Assembly (NCBI GenBank): GCA_023213315.1
Contig: JAKCPI010001880.1
Location: 62,001-126,000, forward strand
Length of the DNA stretch: 64,000 nt
Source of the DNA: Euborellia annulipes
Lineage: Eukaryota; Arthropoda; Insecta; Dermaptera; Anisolabididae
Direction of reading: 5' to 3'
Shown piece after piece: positions 21,955-34,960 of the stretch. Both the position numbers and the translations under genes were made by a program. Position 1 is the first letter of the stretch. Every line of letters starts with the position of its first letter. Below the pieces are notes generated by a model. The model did no database searches. It was not told the origin of the DNA and worked only from the letters and a program-made list of their open reading frames with translations.

Positions 21955-22540
21955 CACAAAGCTCAATATAATACTCTACAAAGCTATATAAATTTATTTC
22001 AAAATTTTATTTTTTTTTTTTTAAGTATTTTTATAATGATATTCGATTTTTTTTTAAGTATAAAGGAGAGATAACGTTTAAATATTTTATAAAAATAAAT
22101 GGCTTAGATAAAAATACTTTAAAAATTTAATATTAATGGAAAACAAATGATTCTTTAAAGAAGAACATCTCTTTATAATTTTATAATAAAAATTAAAAAT
22201 AATAATAAATGAAATTTATCATATATATGCAATTGAATAAACGTTTTTATTATAATTATTATAGGTATTATTCTTTATTGTAGTTACTATTATACTATTT
22301 TTAATTATAAAAATATAATATTAGTAGTTTATAATTTATAGCTTATTATAGCTTATTATATTTTTATTCTTATACATTCGGGATTAGTGACGATCCCAAA
22401 TTCTGACCCGTCTCTTTTTTGTCACAGAAATTTAAATTTTAACTAGTTAGAGATTTGTTTGAAAAAGTTGGAGTGTTTTTTAAATAAACCCAATAGACCG
22501 TAAATTGGCAAGTAATTATATAGAAAAATTTTCCAGATGA
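21955..22540. other. AT-rich stretch, no gene seen
   Basis: Simple AT sequence with local TATTATAGC tandem repetition near 22338-22362. No element ends recognised. Confidence 0.4.
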
Positions 22541-22544
22541 GTTT

Positions 22545-22625
22545 TGTTTTGATTGGGCTTGAACCGGGATTTCCCGCTTTCGCGGTAGACAGACTTTCTT
22601 TACCCTTGTTCGACTGTCCTCTATA
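22545..22625 (-). mobile_element. tRNA-like SINE head, minus strand
   Basis: Minus-strand reading gives a B-box-like CCCGGTTCAAGCCC and an upstream GCGAAAGCGGGAA loop region, about 75 bp of tRNA-like composition. There is no intact anticodon arm or acceptor stem, so it is not a functional tRNA gene. The family differs from the SINE at 21680. Confidence 0.4.
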
Positions 22626-23812
22626 AAAAATATAAATAATTTTTCCTTTATTATGAAAGCCTGCTCTCCATTAAAATTTTTTCGGTCCCCTCTTCTTCCT
22701 CCTAAATCAAATCCTGGTATGTGACGGTACCAGCGCTCTGGATTTTTAGAAAATAGCCGTGGTGAAATTAAGAAATTTCTGAAAATTTGGCGTTTTATTT
22801 ACATTCCGTGCTCTAAAAATTATTTTACATTTCATTTGTCGTTCATCAATTATTTTACAATTTTACCAACGTGGTTGTTAAATAAAAACAATTTTTTTTC
22901 TACTTTTTTGCATGTCCTCGACTATATATAAAAAAAAATTCTGTTCAAGACCTCTTATTATAAAAATAAAATAATATACAAATATAATAAAGAATAAATT
23001 ATTATTACAAACTATTGAATAAATAAATAATTATTTATTTCCAATTCATATTCAGAAATGCAAATTAGAAGGGCAGAACAAAATAAACGTATTAATTATT
23101 TATTTATTTTTTTACATAAATTAATTTATCTCTCTCTCTCCCTGTAAAGCTGATGATACAAATGGCAATCAACATGCGAAGTCAGAGAAGGCAATTGTGC
23201 ATTTAATAAACCGAGTATTGGATGACGTGGGCTGCGTTTGTGATTATTCTTGGGGGCCCTGTAATCAACCCTTGAGGCCCTATACATAACCCACCCTGTA
23301 TATTTAAGATCCAATAGATTTAATTAAGCAAAGGACTAACTTGTAATTGAGTCATAAAAAACGTCGATTGCATTACAAAGAGAGAGACTCCGCCCCCGGC
23401 CCCCTCTTGTCGTGATTGGCCATTGCTTTGGAACCCAACCCCCCTCTATTTCAGAGCACATGATCTCTCTAATGTTTGTAAACACCCTCAGTTAAGGTTA
23501 ATTCATGTCAATTAACTTTTTTTTATATGAACCTGGAAATTATATCTATATTCACTGTGCAAAAAAAATCATCCGCTTTTTTTTTAAGTTGAAAAATAGA
23601 TAATAAGAACAAACATTATTATGAATAATAAGGGATATTGATTAAAGAAAATTAAAACAGTGAGATGGGATCATCAAAAAAATTGAGTTTGAATTTTAAT
23701 TTGTTTGAACTTTGATTTAAAAAAAAAAAATTATATGTACAAAATAGAAATGAAAAAATCGAGGAAATTATTTGAAAAAAAAAAAAAAAAGAAGTTAGAA
23801 AATTCTAAAAAT
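22626..23812. other. No gene seen; one possible transposon terminus
   Basis: AT-rich. The string ACCCACCCTGTATA at about 23290-23303 is the reverse of a TATACAGGGTG-type terminus like that at 1025, but no partner end was found. A short GC-rich piece follows at 23388-23450 (CTCCGCCCCCGGCC). Confidence 0.35.
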
Positions 23813-23930
23813 TTAATTTAACGTTTCGGCGACACATCTTCAAGATATAAGAGTATCTTGTCTCTATTATATTCAACTGAAGATGGGTGGTATTTAGTCC
23901 CCGAAACCAAGAATTAGCAAATAAATGGTA
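23813..23930. repeat. Short inverted dyad with hammerhead-like motifs
   Basis: On the minus strand TTGAAGA is followed by GCCGAAACGTT (left arm, 23821-23853). On the plus strand CTGAAGA (23877-23883) is followed by a GGG/CCC stem and CGAAAC (23901-23906). The arms face outward, and in both the core is one or two bases from the hammerhead consensus. Confidence 0.5.
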
Positions 23931-23939
23931 AAAATTGAT

Positions 23940-26900
23940 TATTATTTTTTTTTTTTTTAAATCATTTTCTATTTTGATCATTTAAAGTAACGAACGGTGG
24001 ATTTGGCCTCAATAATTACGCCAATGAATTGGTAAAAAGAAAAACTTTCTCAGATGAATAGACAAATTTATTAATATTTATTATTCATTCATTATTTATT
24101 TATTCGTTATAGTTACGGTTTCTTTTTATTTAGTTTTTTTGTTGTTTTTTTTTAGCATTGTAGTAGTCAATTTTGTATTTGTATAAAGAAAGTTTGTAGA
24201 ATAATTATTTCTTTGTCATAAATTAATTGAATATGAATTAAATTTATTTGTATAATATAAAATAAACATTTATTATAATTATGATTGAATATAAAATTTT
24301 CAATTGTAAATAAATAAAATAAATAATTTATTATTTATTATAATTTAAAAGAAAAAAATGATGTCATTATTACAATAAACCCTAAACCTTGAGATTCTCA
24401 TTTGAAAACCGGAAATTTCTCATTAAATTTTAATAATCACATACAGACAGACAAACGAACGAACTGATTTGTATTTACATTTTTTTCTTTTTTCTTTTTT
24501 AATTATGTGCTGCTCTTTGTCCTTGATTTCCCTTTCCTTCCTTTTTTCTGCTCATTCATTCGGCCCTAATTAAATTTGAATTTGTATAGACTAACTAATA
24601 TATTCCTTATTATTCGATTAATTAATTTTAACGCGGCTCACCCGCTGATTATTATGTCATTGGCACAAAAAATGATAATCACAATTCAATTGGTTGTAAA
24701 AAAAAAAAAGTATTTAATTGTATGAATAAACAAGAAGTGTTTGTTTTTTGTTATGTGAATACCATCAACAGCATCATTGACTGGGGGGGGAGTGTCTGTT
24801 TCGAGTTTGTGGGTTTGCTGGCGACAGCCACTCGAAACGTCACTCAGGTCCTTGACACTTACACTCACAAAACAACGATGTCTTCTCGTTTATATAGAGA
24901 ACACCCACCAAAAGTCCTTCACTCATTGTTTATTGTCTATAATAGATGGTGATGGTTTCAGAGAAGATGACGAAAGCAAAACCTCTTGTCAAAAAACTCA
25001 AGAGATGATGAATAATTTTCTTTAATCTGAAAGCATTCAGCGTAACTTCTTAACAAAAAAAACGAATTCCTATTAAAAAACAAGTAGCTGAATTTTATTA
25101 GCTGGAAAATTAATTAAATTGAAAACACAATTAAAATTATTAGCAAACAACAACAACAAGAACGTTATTTGGAAATTCTTCAACTTATTATTTCCTCTAG
25201 ATTTAGTTTTAGTTTAAGAGAGAGATAGAGATAGAGATGTTTCTTAAACTAAATTATTATAATTACAAACGACGAGATCTATTCAATATTCTTGGGGATT
25301 TTACTATCTTTAAAGAGAGAGAAAAGAGTAATTATCGTCAACAAAATAGATTAAGATGGATCCTCTTGGAATTCTTGATTCTCATTTTGTGTGTGTGGGA
25401 TTATTAAAATAAAATTTAGAATAGAAAAAAAAAATTTCATTTTATTTTCCAACATACAACATAAAATTTGAAAACTTTCAAATAAATTCTTTAAAATTCT
25501 GAGAGATCCTTTATTTCCCTCATGGACCCAATCATTAAAGATCCATCACTTATAATAAATAGCAAAGATCTTCACCAAAATTCCTTTTTTACATACATTT
25601 GGAATTGCTATCTGTAATTCACTTGTGTATTCTTAAAAAGAAATGAATTTTGTATTAGTATTTTAAATGAAAGAAATCTGCCCTATACGGAATTGTAGTC
25701 GATTTACTTTAAAATTTACTTCTATCTTTAGTTTTTTTATTCTCTAGTAAAGATTTTAAATTAAAATAATTCTACAAAGTTTATTTATTTATTATTATTA
25801 AATAAATTTATTTAGACTTTAGAAATGAAACTTGTAATTTAATATTATAGTTCAATAATTAATTTAACAAATTTAGAATAAAATATAAGACAAAATAAAT
25901 AATTCTACAATTAAATTTTAAATTGTAATTACAAAATTTCCTGTATGTAGTTGTCGAGTGTCCATCTGTTTGACCGACACGCTCTGTTTGGCTTGACTTT
26001 CTATTGGAATTTTGAAATGAATTTATAGAGGACGCTATGAAGAATATTCAGGCTTCCAAATCGGCAAATGGGAATTAATATACTCTCAAATGAAAAATGA
26101 TAAAAATTGTAAATTTTATTTTTTTTTTTACCTTTGGTTCTCAAAAGAATATAGAGAATAGATAGGCGGCCTATTTATAAAATACATGAAAAAAGAATAT
26201 TATTTTAAATTTAAAAGGGGATGTAGCAGGTTATATACAGGTATTTATTAATGAGCCAGAATTATATATTTATTTTAATTGTCTAAACCGAATTTCCCAA
26301 AAAAAAAAGCAAGGAAGCTGTATATCATAACGGACAGACAAATGGGCATTCTTCAACTATATATATCTATATATATTTTTTGTAATTACAATATAACAAT
26401 ATAATATTATTTATAAATTATTATTTATTTTGTCTTATATTTTATTCTAAATTTGTTGATAATTAATTATACAATACTCTATAAATTCAAAGCGAGTGGT
26501 GCGGCTAGTTGATGTCTATTCTCTAAAGAGTAATGTTATAAAACCTGGCGTTGCCTTTGCTTTAAAAATGTAGTTTTATTAATCTCTACTATCAAATATC
26601 TATATATTCTATTTTTCAAAAGTAAAGTACATATAATATTCAAATACTCAGTTTTAATTTATACCCGTGAATGAATTAAAATTAATCTTATAATATTTTT
26701 TTGTATTTAAAATTTTTTCTCGAGTTTTTGACTTCGCCTTTGTTTCTATTCAAATTATTCATTCGTTATGCTAATAAAATTAATAAATTTTTATGTTAGT
26801 CTTGATTTATATTTGAACATATTATACGTATTTTAATTATCTCATAAAGATTTACTGTTATGCAATTTTATAAAATCATTCTTTTTGCCCTTCAAAATAA

Positions 26901-27040
26901 AAAAAATAAAATTTGCGTTTGCAATGAATAAAAATTAATGAACATAGATATATTTTTGAATGCACACCTGTCCTGACCGGATGGATTAAAAATAGAAATG
27001 ATCCTTCCTGGTTTGCTTGTGTATTTCTTTTTTTTTTTTT
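23940..27040. other. AT-rich stretch, no gene seen
   Basis: About 3 kb without a supportable gene. A CACTCGAAACGTCACTC motif at 24830-24846 is a possible isolated relic of the dyad family. Overlapping short frames around 24722-25025 show no recognisable domain. Confidence 0.45.
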
Positions 27041-27044
27041 TTCT

Positions 27045-27310
27045 TAAATAAATTGGTGGACGCTGCTGCGCTGGTCGATTAGTCTCGTTGGCAGGCAATC
27101 GTGACGTTAACGTTAACGTTAATTCGTGCCGTGAGTAAAAAGGACGGGACGATATCTCGCGATATCTCTCGCCTCGGTTCGATGAATTGCCTCGGTACTG
27201 GACTCTACTGTCCAAGGTCGAAACACGGCACGGCGACTCGCTAGACCGAATTTATTTCCGTCTGGGTTGCGCGTTGCGCTCCAACGCACGCTCTTTGCCT
27301 CTCTTTTATT
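27045..27310. promoter_or_regulatory. GC-rich single-copy island, candidate regulatory
   Basis: The composition jumps to roughly balanced, with many CpG. It includes a triple ACGTTA (27101-27122), the palindrome GATATCTCGCGATATC (27151-27166), and TTGCGCGTTGCGCTCC. Short frames on both strands have no known domain. A CpG-type regulatory island or distal promoter is possible but not shown. Confidence 0.3.
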
Positions 27311-28359
27311 TTTTTTTGTGTGTGATCATTCAAAAGCTTTTTGCTTGCCTTCTGCAACAAAGTATACTTATTCAATTGCAATAAAGAAAAATTCGAAAAT
27401 TTGTTGTTAATGAGAGATGGACTTCTTTTCCTGTTATTAGGCTACTTAAAATATAATTTAATCTTTTTTTTCGGCATTGATAGACAATACAATTGAAATA
27501 GATTTTTATCGCTTTGGACGGAAAGCGAACTCATGGCCACTAAAAGATAAAATTGTTTCTTTTTTACGAGGGCCATTGATATAAATAATAATTTTAAAAT
27601 AAAATTGGTCATCAGATGACGCTAAAGTTTAAAAATATGAGACATTCTGTAGACTTTTATCTTATCCAAATATCTTTTTATAATTCTATACACACGTGAT
27701 TGATTTAAAATCGAATATTCAAAAATTCAGTAATAATAATAAATAAACACTATTTGTAATACAAAATAAATAATAATTACAAATACAAAAAAATAAATAA
27801 TAAATACAAATACAAAAAATAAATAATAATAAAATTATTGTAATAAGATTTTTTTCTAACTTTCGTCCTCGGCTGCTGAGGCCATTAAGGGGCTATAGAT
27901 TACATATATACATGATGGTGGATGATGATGATATTACAGGGGGTAGTATACACTCTCCCCCTCTTCTTGGCTTCTAGACGAAGTCTAATTCGCCATGGTC
28001 CTTACATACGTATATAATTATATTTAATAAATTGTACCGTAGGCTTCCGGGAGACGTTCAAAACGCTGAATTCTCAGTGTCACCCAACCGACGTTGACAT
28101 TGCTTAACTGCAACGATCTTCTTGGCTGTTGCTCTAATCCATTGCCAGGTGTTATAATAAGTAGATAATTATTCATTTTAATTTGGTTGCCTCTCAGTCT
28201 ATCACACCTTTCCAGGATAGCATCATATCTGTTGGGCTCTATTCTCTACCATTTATTTTTTAAATTACTGATGCTAGACGAATTTATCTAAATCTTGATG
28301 AGATCAACTATGTTTTATTGTTGTTTCTTAACCTGCATTGAAAAATAATATAACAAATA
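27311..28359. other. AT-rich stretch, no gene seen
   Basis: Simple AAATACAAAT-type sequence at 27740-27840. TCGGCTGCTGAGGCCATTA at 27870-27888 may be a relic of the SINE 3' domain on the minus strand. Nothing else identified. Confidence 0.35.
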
Positions 28360-28576
28360 TCAGGAAGCCGAAGAAACTTTGCAGCCAGGTGATTAAATAA
28401 AAAAAATATTTTATTTAATTTTTACTTGGCGACGTTTCGGTCGTCTATCACGACCTTGATCAATTATTGCCCTGGTGAAGGTCGTGATAGACGACCGAAA
28501 CGTCGGCAAGTAAAAATTAAATAAAATATTTTTTTTTATTTAATCACCTGGCTGCAAAGTTCCTTCGGCTTCCTGA
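28360..28576. repeat. Near-perfect inverted dyad with hammerhead-like motifs
   Basis: Arms of about 97 bases (28360-28456 and 28478-28576) with a spacer near 21 bases. The arms end in TCAGGAAGCCGAAG and CTTCGGCTTCCTGA. Each arm contains the block GGTCGTGATAGACGACC, a six-base-pair stem-loop, followed by GAAACGTCG. Where CTGAnGA would be expected the right arm has CTGGTGA and the left TTGATCA, so neither core is intact. The high arm identity suggests a young element. Confidence 0.8.
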
Positions 28577-29039
28577 TTAAATCTCCACAGCCATAAGACA
28601 TTAAATTAATAAATAGAAATTTTTTTATTGAATTCATCATCAAATGACCGAGAATACAACATCATATCTATTTTAAATTAATTTTCACATACTTTTTGAT
28701 ATTGTTTGTTATTTTTAATTTTAGGAATTCGGATACTAAAAGAAAATTCATGACAAAATTGAGGAAAAATCAGTGGCCACTTTTCCCCTATCCCTCCCCC
28801 CCCCCCAAAAAAAAAAGTATAGGCTACTATTAGATCCATTAGCAGCACCCCAGCGGCCACCCTATTTCTAGTTTTGTTAATTTGTATAATTTCTTGTTTT
28901 GTGCAACAACAACAGATCGTTAATAGATTTATTTATGGATACCATTTTTCCGCTTTATTTATTGCAATTTTTATTTTTCTCCCCCTCCCCCCTTATTCTC
29001 CAATGTTAATTTAATTAAAAACAAATTTTACTTTATTTT
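28577..29039. other. No gene seen
   Basis: AT-rich, with a C run at 28796-28806. Nothing identifiable. Confidence 0.35.
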
Positions 29040-29730
29040 ATTCATGTTTCTCGTTGTCGTGTGTTTGTGCCCCCCGCCGCTTTTTTTTTTCCTCCTTCAC
29101 TTCCATTCCATAAGATGTAGTCTCATCTGGCACGAGGCTATCGATCCGATTTCCAGCTATAAATGCCGATTGCGTTTTGAGCCCAATTCAATTTTCCACT
29201 TTATTAGAGCTGCGCGCGCGTTGCGTTGGGTGCTGCTGGCTGCCTGCTTCTCCTCCTCGTTCGGGGTCGTCGTCCCATCCCATCCTCCTTTTCCTCTACA
29301 CTTCATCCCTGTATTTTCATTAAAGCCTCCACGTTTTGGTCTTGTTTTTGATATCGGCATAATTTCTGTTCCATTAACTCGAGAGGTGTGTGTGTGTGTG
29401 ATGTGTGTGTGTGCTATCTCTCGCGTTGGTCGCTTAATTGGGAAAGGACCTCTCTAACCCCCCCCCCCCCCCCGTTTTCGTGCATTTCGTGAAGGGCGTT
29501 AAGGCTCTCTCTGTGTGTGTCGTCGTCGTCGTCGTTGAGCAGACTTCCATCCTAACCATTTGCATGGAAACAACCTTCGCTTGCCAGCCAACGATTTCCT
29601 ATGCCCTCCAGCGAGGTGCTTGCTGCTATCTGATGTCCTTAAGCTGCTTTGCTTGCTTCCACCCCCTCTACCACCCTCTCCCCCCCTCTCTTCCTCATTC
29701 CGAAGTACTCTACAACTTCAACTTCATGTA
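29040..29730. promoter_or_regulatory. GC-rich single-copy block, candidate regulatory
   Basis: About 690 bp of much higher GC content than its surroundings, with CpG-rich pieces (GAGCTGCGCGCGCGTTGCG), (TG)n at 29389-29412 and a run of 17 C at 29457-29473. Long frames exist on both strands only because stops are rare in GC-rich DNA; none shows a recognisable domain or a plausible protein composition. Regulatory island or untranslated exon are both open. Confidence 0.3.
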
Positions 29731-29840
29731 GCTTTTAGTCATTCAAACTTTTTGAAATTTAATCCGATTGCTTTTCTACATGCCCTAGTTATTTTCTTGT
29801 TTAGAGATCGATTAGTTTTCTTTTAAAAATAGTCTAGCTC

Positions 29841-30012
29841 ACAAATAAAGGTCAAAATAATTGTAGAATACAAATAAATTCTATATAATAATAAATAAAA
29901 TAATTATAATAATTACAAACAAGATTATCATAAATACGAAACAAAAAAAAGTTTTTACTTTATAAATTTTTTTTTATAGTCAAGATTTTTTAAACTTTTT
30001 GAAACTTTTAAT
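29841..30012. repeat. Direct repeat, copy 1
   Basis: From CACAAATAAAGGTCAAAATA to TTTTTGAAACTTTTAAT this is nearly identical to 30353-30533, about 515 bp downstream. It is a local segmental duplication of AT-rich DNA. Confidence 0.8.
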
Positions 30013-30352
30013 GAGTTCTTGGTTTTTCTTTAAAAATTCATATAACTGACAGAGAGAGGACTCTAATTATAGATTTATTCTAACCCGTAGAATAGAAATT
30101 AGTTGCTTACTAGAAGGCAAATTGACCAGCTCTTTTTAATAACTAGTTTTGTTTGTGGACATTATAAAACAATGCACATGACGCATTATTTTGTATCAAC
30201 GAGTGCTTTTGAAATATCAAAATACATTCGTATTATTTAAATACATGTGCCCAATTCTAATATATTAACGACGCTTTGTTCAGAAATTATTCAATTAGAT
30301 AGTTGGCCATTTGGGTTGCCTACCTACAAGGCTACTAAAAAAAGAAATGCAT

Positions 30353-30533
30353 GCACAAATAAAGGTCAAAATAATTGTAGATTACAAATAAATTCTATTT
30401 AATAATAAATAAAATAATTATAATAATTACAAACAAGATTATCATAAATACGAAAAAACAAAAAAGTTTTTATTTTATAATTTTTTTTTTTTTTTATAGT
30501 CAAGATTTTTCAAACTTTTTGAAACTTTTAATA
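30353..30533. repeat. Direct repeat, copy 2
   Basis: Partner of 29841-30012, slightly longer because of expanded A and T runs. Confidence 0.8.
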
Positions 30534-31870
30534 AAAAATAATTGTTCTTATTTTTGTATGTATTTTAAAATATTTTTTTGGTTGACAGAGTGTTCCCCTG
30601 AAATCACTTAATTTACAAGATTGTCGAAACAAGAAATAAATACTGAATAATAGATTACTAAAAGATTTTCCAATGTAGACACAGAGTAGTTCCTCCTTTG
30701 ATGACCTATACATTAAAATCGCTTTAGATATACCAACTTATTTATTTCTTCTTTTGGCACATAATTTTAGGAACAGCCTGTAAATTTAATTTTTTCTTTA
30801 GTTATGGATTCTAGTGCCGAGTGAGGTGAGGGGGGAATAAAGGAGTAAGATGAAAATTACAATAAAATTACAATCTTAATTGATTGTTCACACCTTATCA
30901 TAAATAGGCTATTGTAAATAAATAATTAGAGGATAAGAATTATAATAAAAATTTTTCTTTTATTATTTAAATTATTTTATTTAGATGAACATATGTTTCA
31001 TGAAATCTTTATACCTATCTAATCACCTAGTTAGTGTATCAATGATATAAAAAAAATAATAAAATTTAAATTCGCAATAGTATACAATATATGAGCAATA
31101 AATATTTTTTTTTATTCTTAATTCTCATGATGAATTGACACAATAGAAATTTTTCTAGCCTAGACAAATGAATATTTCAAAAATAAAATGAATGATTAAT
31201 CAAAATTAGCATAAATTTTCCAAAGATATTTGCTTATTCATATTAAATTCTTAAAATAAATCACATATTATTAAACCACGCAATAGTGATTATCTAAGAT
31301 ATTTTTAACGAGAAACTCAAAAAATAGTTTTTTTTTCTTGTATCTTGCAATACACTTGCTCACGCATGCGCAGTTGTTAAAATAACATTTGTCATTTGGA
31401 TTGCCTACCTTCTTGGGTACAAAAACGAGTATCGTTTTTGAAATAGCCGACCTAGAGACATAATTCTCACTCCGTTTCACGCTAAAAATATTCAATAATT
31501 GTTATTAAATATTATATTCAAAAGGAAAAAAGATAATAAATACCTTTCAAGTTACATATATTTATAATGGCGTGTGAAAGTTATAAGCCTATTTAATTAA
31601 AGATTGGTGAATGTATATTATAATAATAGCTTTAATAATAATAATAATAATAATAGAATAGACACTTCACACACTTTTGGTTAAATTTAAATAATTCATA
31701 GAAATAGAGATTATAGGTATGTTGTTCAATATGAGTGACAGCATAATTCCTTTCATGAAAGGGAACGAAATTTATTAAATATTTTAATACTAGTATAACC
31801 TACTTAAAAACAACTTCATTGTTTAGAATAACATATAATTGTTTAAAATTGTTATTAAATTTTATAATAA
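30534..31870. other. AT-rich stretch, no gene seen
   Basis: Simple AT sequence, including an (AAT)n tract near 31632-31656. No element recognised. Confidence 0.4.
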
Positions 31871-31887
31871 TAAATAAATACAATTAT

Positions 31888-31995
31888 TGTTTTTATTTAT
31901 TTATAATAAAATACAAATTGAAATTTTTATTTATTTATAATAAAATATAAATTGAAATTTTTATTTATTTATAATAAAATACAAATTGAAATTTT
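31888..31995. repeat. Tandem repeat, 34-bp unit, three copies
   Basis: Three successive units of TTTTTATTTATTTATAATAA followed by AATACAAATTGAAA, with one or two substitutions. Confidence 0.8.
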
Positions 31996-32024
31996 CCAAG
32001 TAATTTTCTTTAAAATTTTAAGCA

Positions 32025-32190
32025 GGTGGGTTTCGTATTCTGGCTGGCGGTCGGCCAATAATTGGCGGGCAGATGCCGGCCAGGTGGTCCCCCCTCATTC
32101 TTTTCCCCACCCATCCCCCTCTTCTACTCCCACTCCCTCACTCCCTATTTCTCCCTTAAATCGATCAATCCATTTAATAAAAGGCTTAAT
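32025..32190. promoter_or_regulatory. GC-richer single-copy island, candidate regulatory
   Basis: The block GTTTCGTATTCTGGCTGGCG, CAATAATTGGCGGGCAG and GGTCCCCCCTCATTC stands out from AT-rich neighbours and ends in a C-rich pyrimidine tract. Not repeated and not coding by eye. Confidence 0.25.
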
Positions 32191-32823
32191 TAAATTATAT
32201 CATGATTTATACTTGGTTTTACGTTCAGAGAGAGAAAAAAAAGAGACAAAAGGTGCAATGAGCCGTATATATTAAATGGGTGAGCATCTAATAAACGATG
32301 CCAAATTTTTTCCTTTTCGCATAAAATATAAATTATAAACAAAACAAAAAACAAAAAAAAAAAAAAAACACTTGATAACATTTGAGGAATTAGAACTGGT
32401 TTAAAACAACGAGCAAGCAAAATGCATAAAAGAGAAAATCCTGATCTATTTTTTTAATAAGGAAGAGTTGTTATACAACTTTTAATTTAATATTTGGACA
32501 TAGTCTACCTGACTTTAAATTCGTTCCATAAAAAAAAAAAAGAATCTTATTTCACTTTCAAAAACTTTTAAATTTACTATAATAAAATACTTTTTTTTTA
32601 ACATTTTTGAAATTATTGATTATCTTATTTTATGGATAGATGATTTAGTCAAAAAACAAATTTCCTAAATTTCAATAAATTTTAAATATTTATTTATTTA
32701 TTTATTATAATTCTTTTCATTATTATTATTGTTATATATTTATAATATTATATTATATATTATAATATTATATTATATATTTATAATAATATACAATATA
32801 GAAAACAATATCTCTTGTTTGAG

Positions 32824-33115
32824 AGATGAGAAATGAGAAATTTATTTATTGTTTTTTCTTATTAACAGTTTAATCTCACTCAGCTGACGTTTCGATCCAG
32901 GATTCGAAACATCCTCAGATGTATAAAATATATTAACCTGTATAGCTATTGACAAATTGATGAAATTTTTATACATCATAAAAATAAATTACCTAAAGTC
33001 ATCTTAAGGAGTCAAGATGGATTTTGTACATGTGTATAGCTTTATGGACCAAAACGTCAGCTGAAAAAGTGTTAATAAAAAAAAAAAACAGTACCTGCTG
33101 CATTTCTCATTTAAT
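32824..33115. repeat. Inverted dyad with hammerhead-like motif
   Basis: The outer arms share GAGAAATG and CATTTCTC plus TTATTAACA and TGTTAATAA. In the left arm the minus strand reads CTGAGGA (32912-32918), then a stretch that could form a short stem, then GAAACGTCAGCTG (32881-32893). The right arm has CAAAACGTCAGCTG (33052-33065) with a diverged core. Arms face outward as in the other dyads. Confidence 0.5.
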
Positions 33116-33884
33116 TAATTCGGCCGAGAAGGCAAATTAAAAAATATAAATGCAAATAGCTAAAAATAATGATTATCTAGTTAGACTATATACCAGGTGT
33201 AGGTGTACGGTGAAGACATGACATGAATTAATTTTATTTATTTATTTAAAATAACACCTTGGGTTGGTAGTTTTCTATTTCATTTATTTTATCCTTTAAT
33301 TCTTCAGACCTTTAATATATTGAATAGAAAAAAAAAGTCTATTGTTTATTTACTATTATATTTATAAATACAAGATTATGTATAATATATGTAATAATAA
33401 AATCAATAATAATAATCAGCAATAATAATAAATCAATTATAATCTACAATAAATGTTCGTAACGAACTATTCTTTACAATTGAAAAATGTGACTTCAAAA
33501 ATGTTAAGAATCGTAAATTTTCAATAATAATTTCTCAATTTTTAATATTTATTTATTTTATTTGAAAATAGAGAAATTGTTTATCGCTGACGTTTCGTGC
33601 GCTAATAGAGGCTCTGAGGAAGTGAATGAAGAGCCTGCGATTCATTATTTACACCTTCCCTGTCTTATATTAATATATGCCAGGGGGTTGCGCCCCCTTG
33701 ACCCCCTTGCAAATTCATCAAATTTATTCTTCTTCGCTGTTTAGAAACTTCCCTCTCTGACTTAGTTTTAAATTGCCTTCTTTGACTCAACTTCCTTTTA
33801 TTCTGGCCAATCAACGCCTTGAAAGGCACATACACACAGGGACAGGAAGTCAACCACTAGTGCTTTATATTATAGTATTATGAT

Positions 33885-34319
33885 TAGGGGTGCTGGATTA
33901 TGGAAAAAAAATTATCGATTATCGTTAATGAAAAATAATCGATTATTCCGATTAATCTATTATTGGGCCCAGACAGAAGAAAAAATAATCGTTTAATAAA
34001 AAAATCCAAATATTTCTATTTTTCCACCCGTGAAAATCATTTGACCTTTTTTTTTTTTTAGTAAAACGAAATTTTTTCCCCTGCGAAAATCTTTATCGTC
34101 AGATTTCGATTTTTCTCATCTGGTGAAAACCTTCTTTTTTTTTTAGTATACGAGTCTCATCCCATCTTTTCAAACGCATTTTTCCCGAAAATAATCCATT
34201 TGCTCAATAATCGATTTTGAAAAAATAATCTATTAATCGATTATTTTTTTTTCAATCGATTATCTTTTAAGAAAATAATCTGTAAATAACCGAGTAATTG
34301 ATTATTTTGCGCGACGGTA
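33885..34319. mobile_element. Possible hAT-type element made of ATCGATTATT motifs
   Basis: Begins TAGGGGTGCTGGATTATGG and ends at GCGCGACGGTA. The interior is built largely from forward and inverted copies of AATAATCGATTA. The putative 8-bp flanks ATTATGAT (33877-33884) and AGCATAAT (34320-34327) agree at only 5 of 8 positions, so it is called by analogy with 50551-50676 and 58673-59081. Confidence 0.4.
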
Positions 34320-34639
34320 AGCATAATCTCAGTTAATAAATATCGTCACTATTAATTTTTTTTTTTCACTTTGACTTGAGTCATACTTATTTGAAAAAAT
34401 AAATTTACAAATTAGTGAGAGATTAATTTAATATTAAAAAGATTTTCTTTCTTTCTTCTTCATTTGTTCTTTTATCCCTTTTCTTGGGTTGCACGAATGA
34501 ATAGAAATGTAAATGATCCTAAAATTCGAAAAAAAAAAAAAGAAAAATCTCATTTCAACTAAGTAAATATCAAAGTTTGTCATCTTAGAGAGAGAGAGAG
34601 AGTATTTAATTTCGTTCATCGAGGAAAAAAAAGCCAGGC

Positions 34640-34960
34640 AGGCAGCCCTTTTACTGACTCATGGCCCCTACTATGACGCATCACGTGGGGGAGGTCCCCC
34701 CTCCCCCACCACCACCACTCGAGCACACCTTCAGTTTTATCGAAAAATTATTTTCCCTTTTTATTAATATAAGCCCCCAACTTAATTTTCGCTCGCAAAG
34801 TCTTTGCTTGCTCTTCTATGTGCTTTAGGATTACATGTTGAACAATATTTCATCCGCCTGGGGGGCATTTTGCATGTTTACGTTTACTGTTGTTTACATC
34901 ATGCCAAATATGAAGGGCGGGAGAGGAAACCCACAGCTAAACTCAACAACAAAAATCAAA
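34640..34960. promoter_or_regulatory. Single-copy mixed-composition island, candidate regulatory
   Basis: Contains CATGGCCCCTACTATGACG, an E-box CACGTG at 34683-34688, and CATCCGCCTGGGGGGC, with no repeat match in the window and no long frame. Confidence 0.25.

Noticed and set aside
24722..25025. Overlapping plus- and minus-strand frames near a G run
   Set aside because: No recognisable domain, poor agreement between frames, and AT-rich codons; likely chance.
29044..29826. Three overlapping frames in a GC-rich block
   Set aside because: Stops are rare in GC-rich DNA; the translations have no domain and include TG and C tracts. Kept only as a candidate regulatory island.
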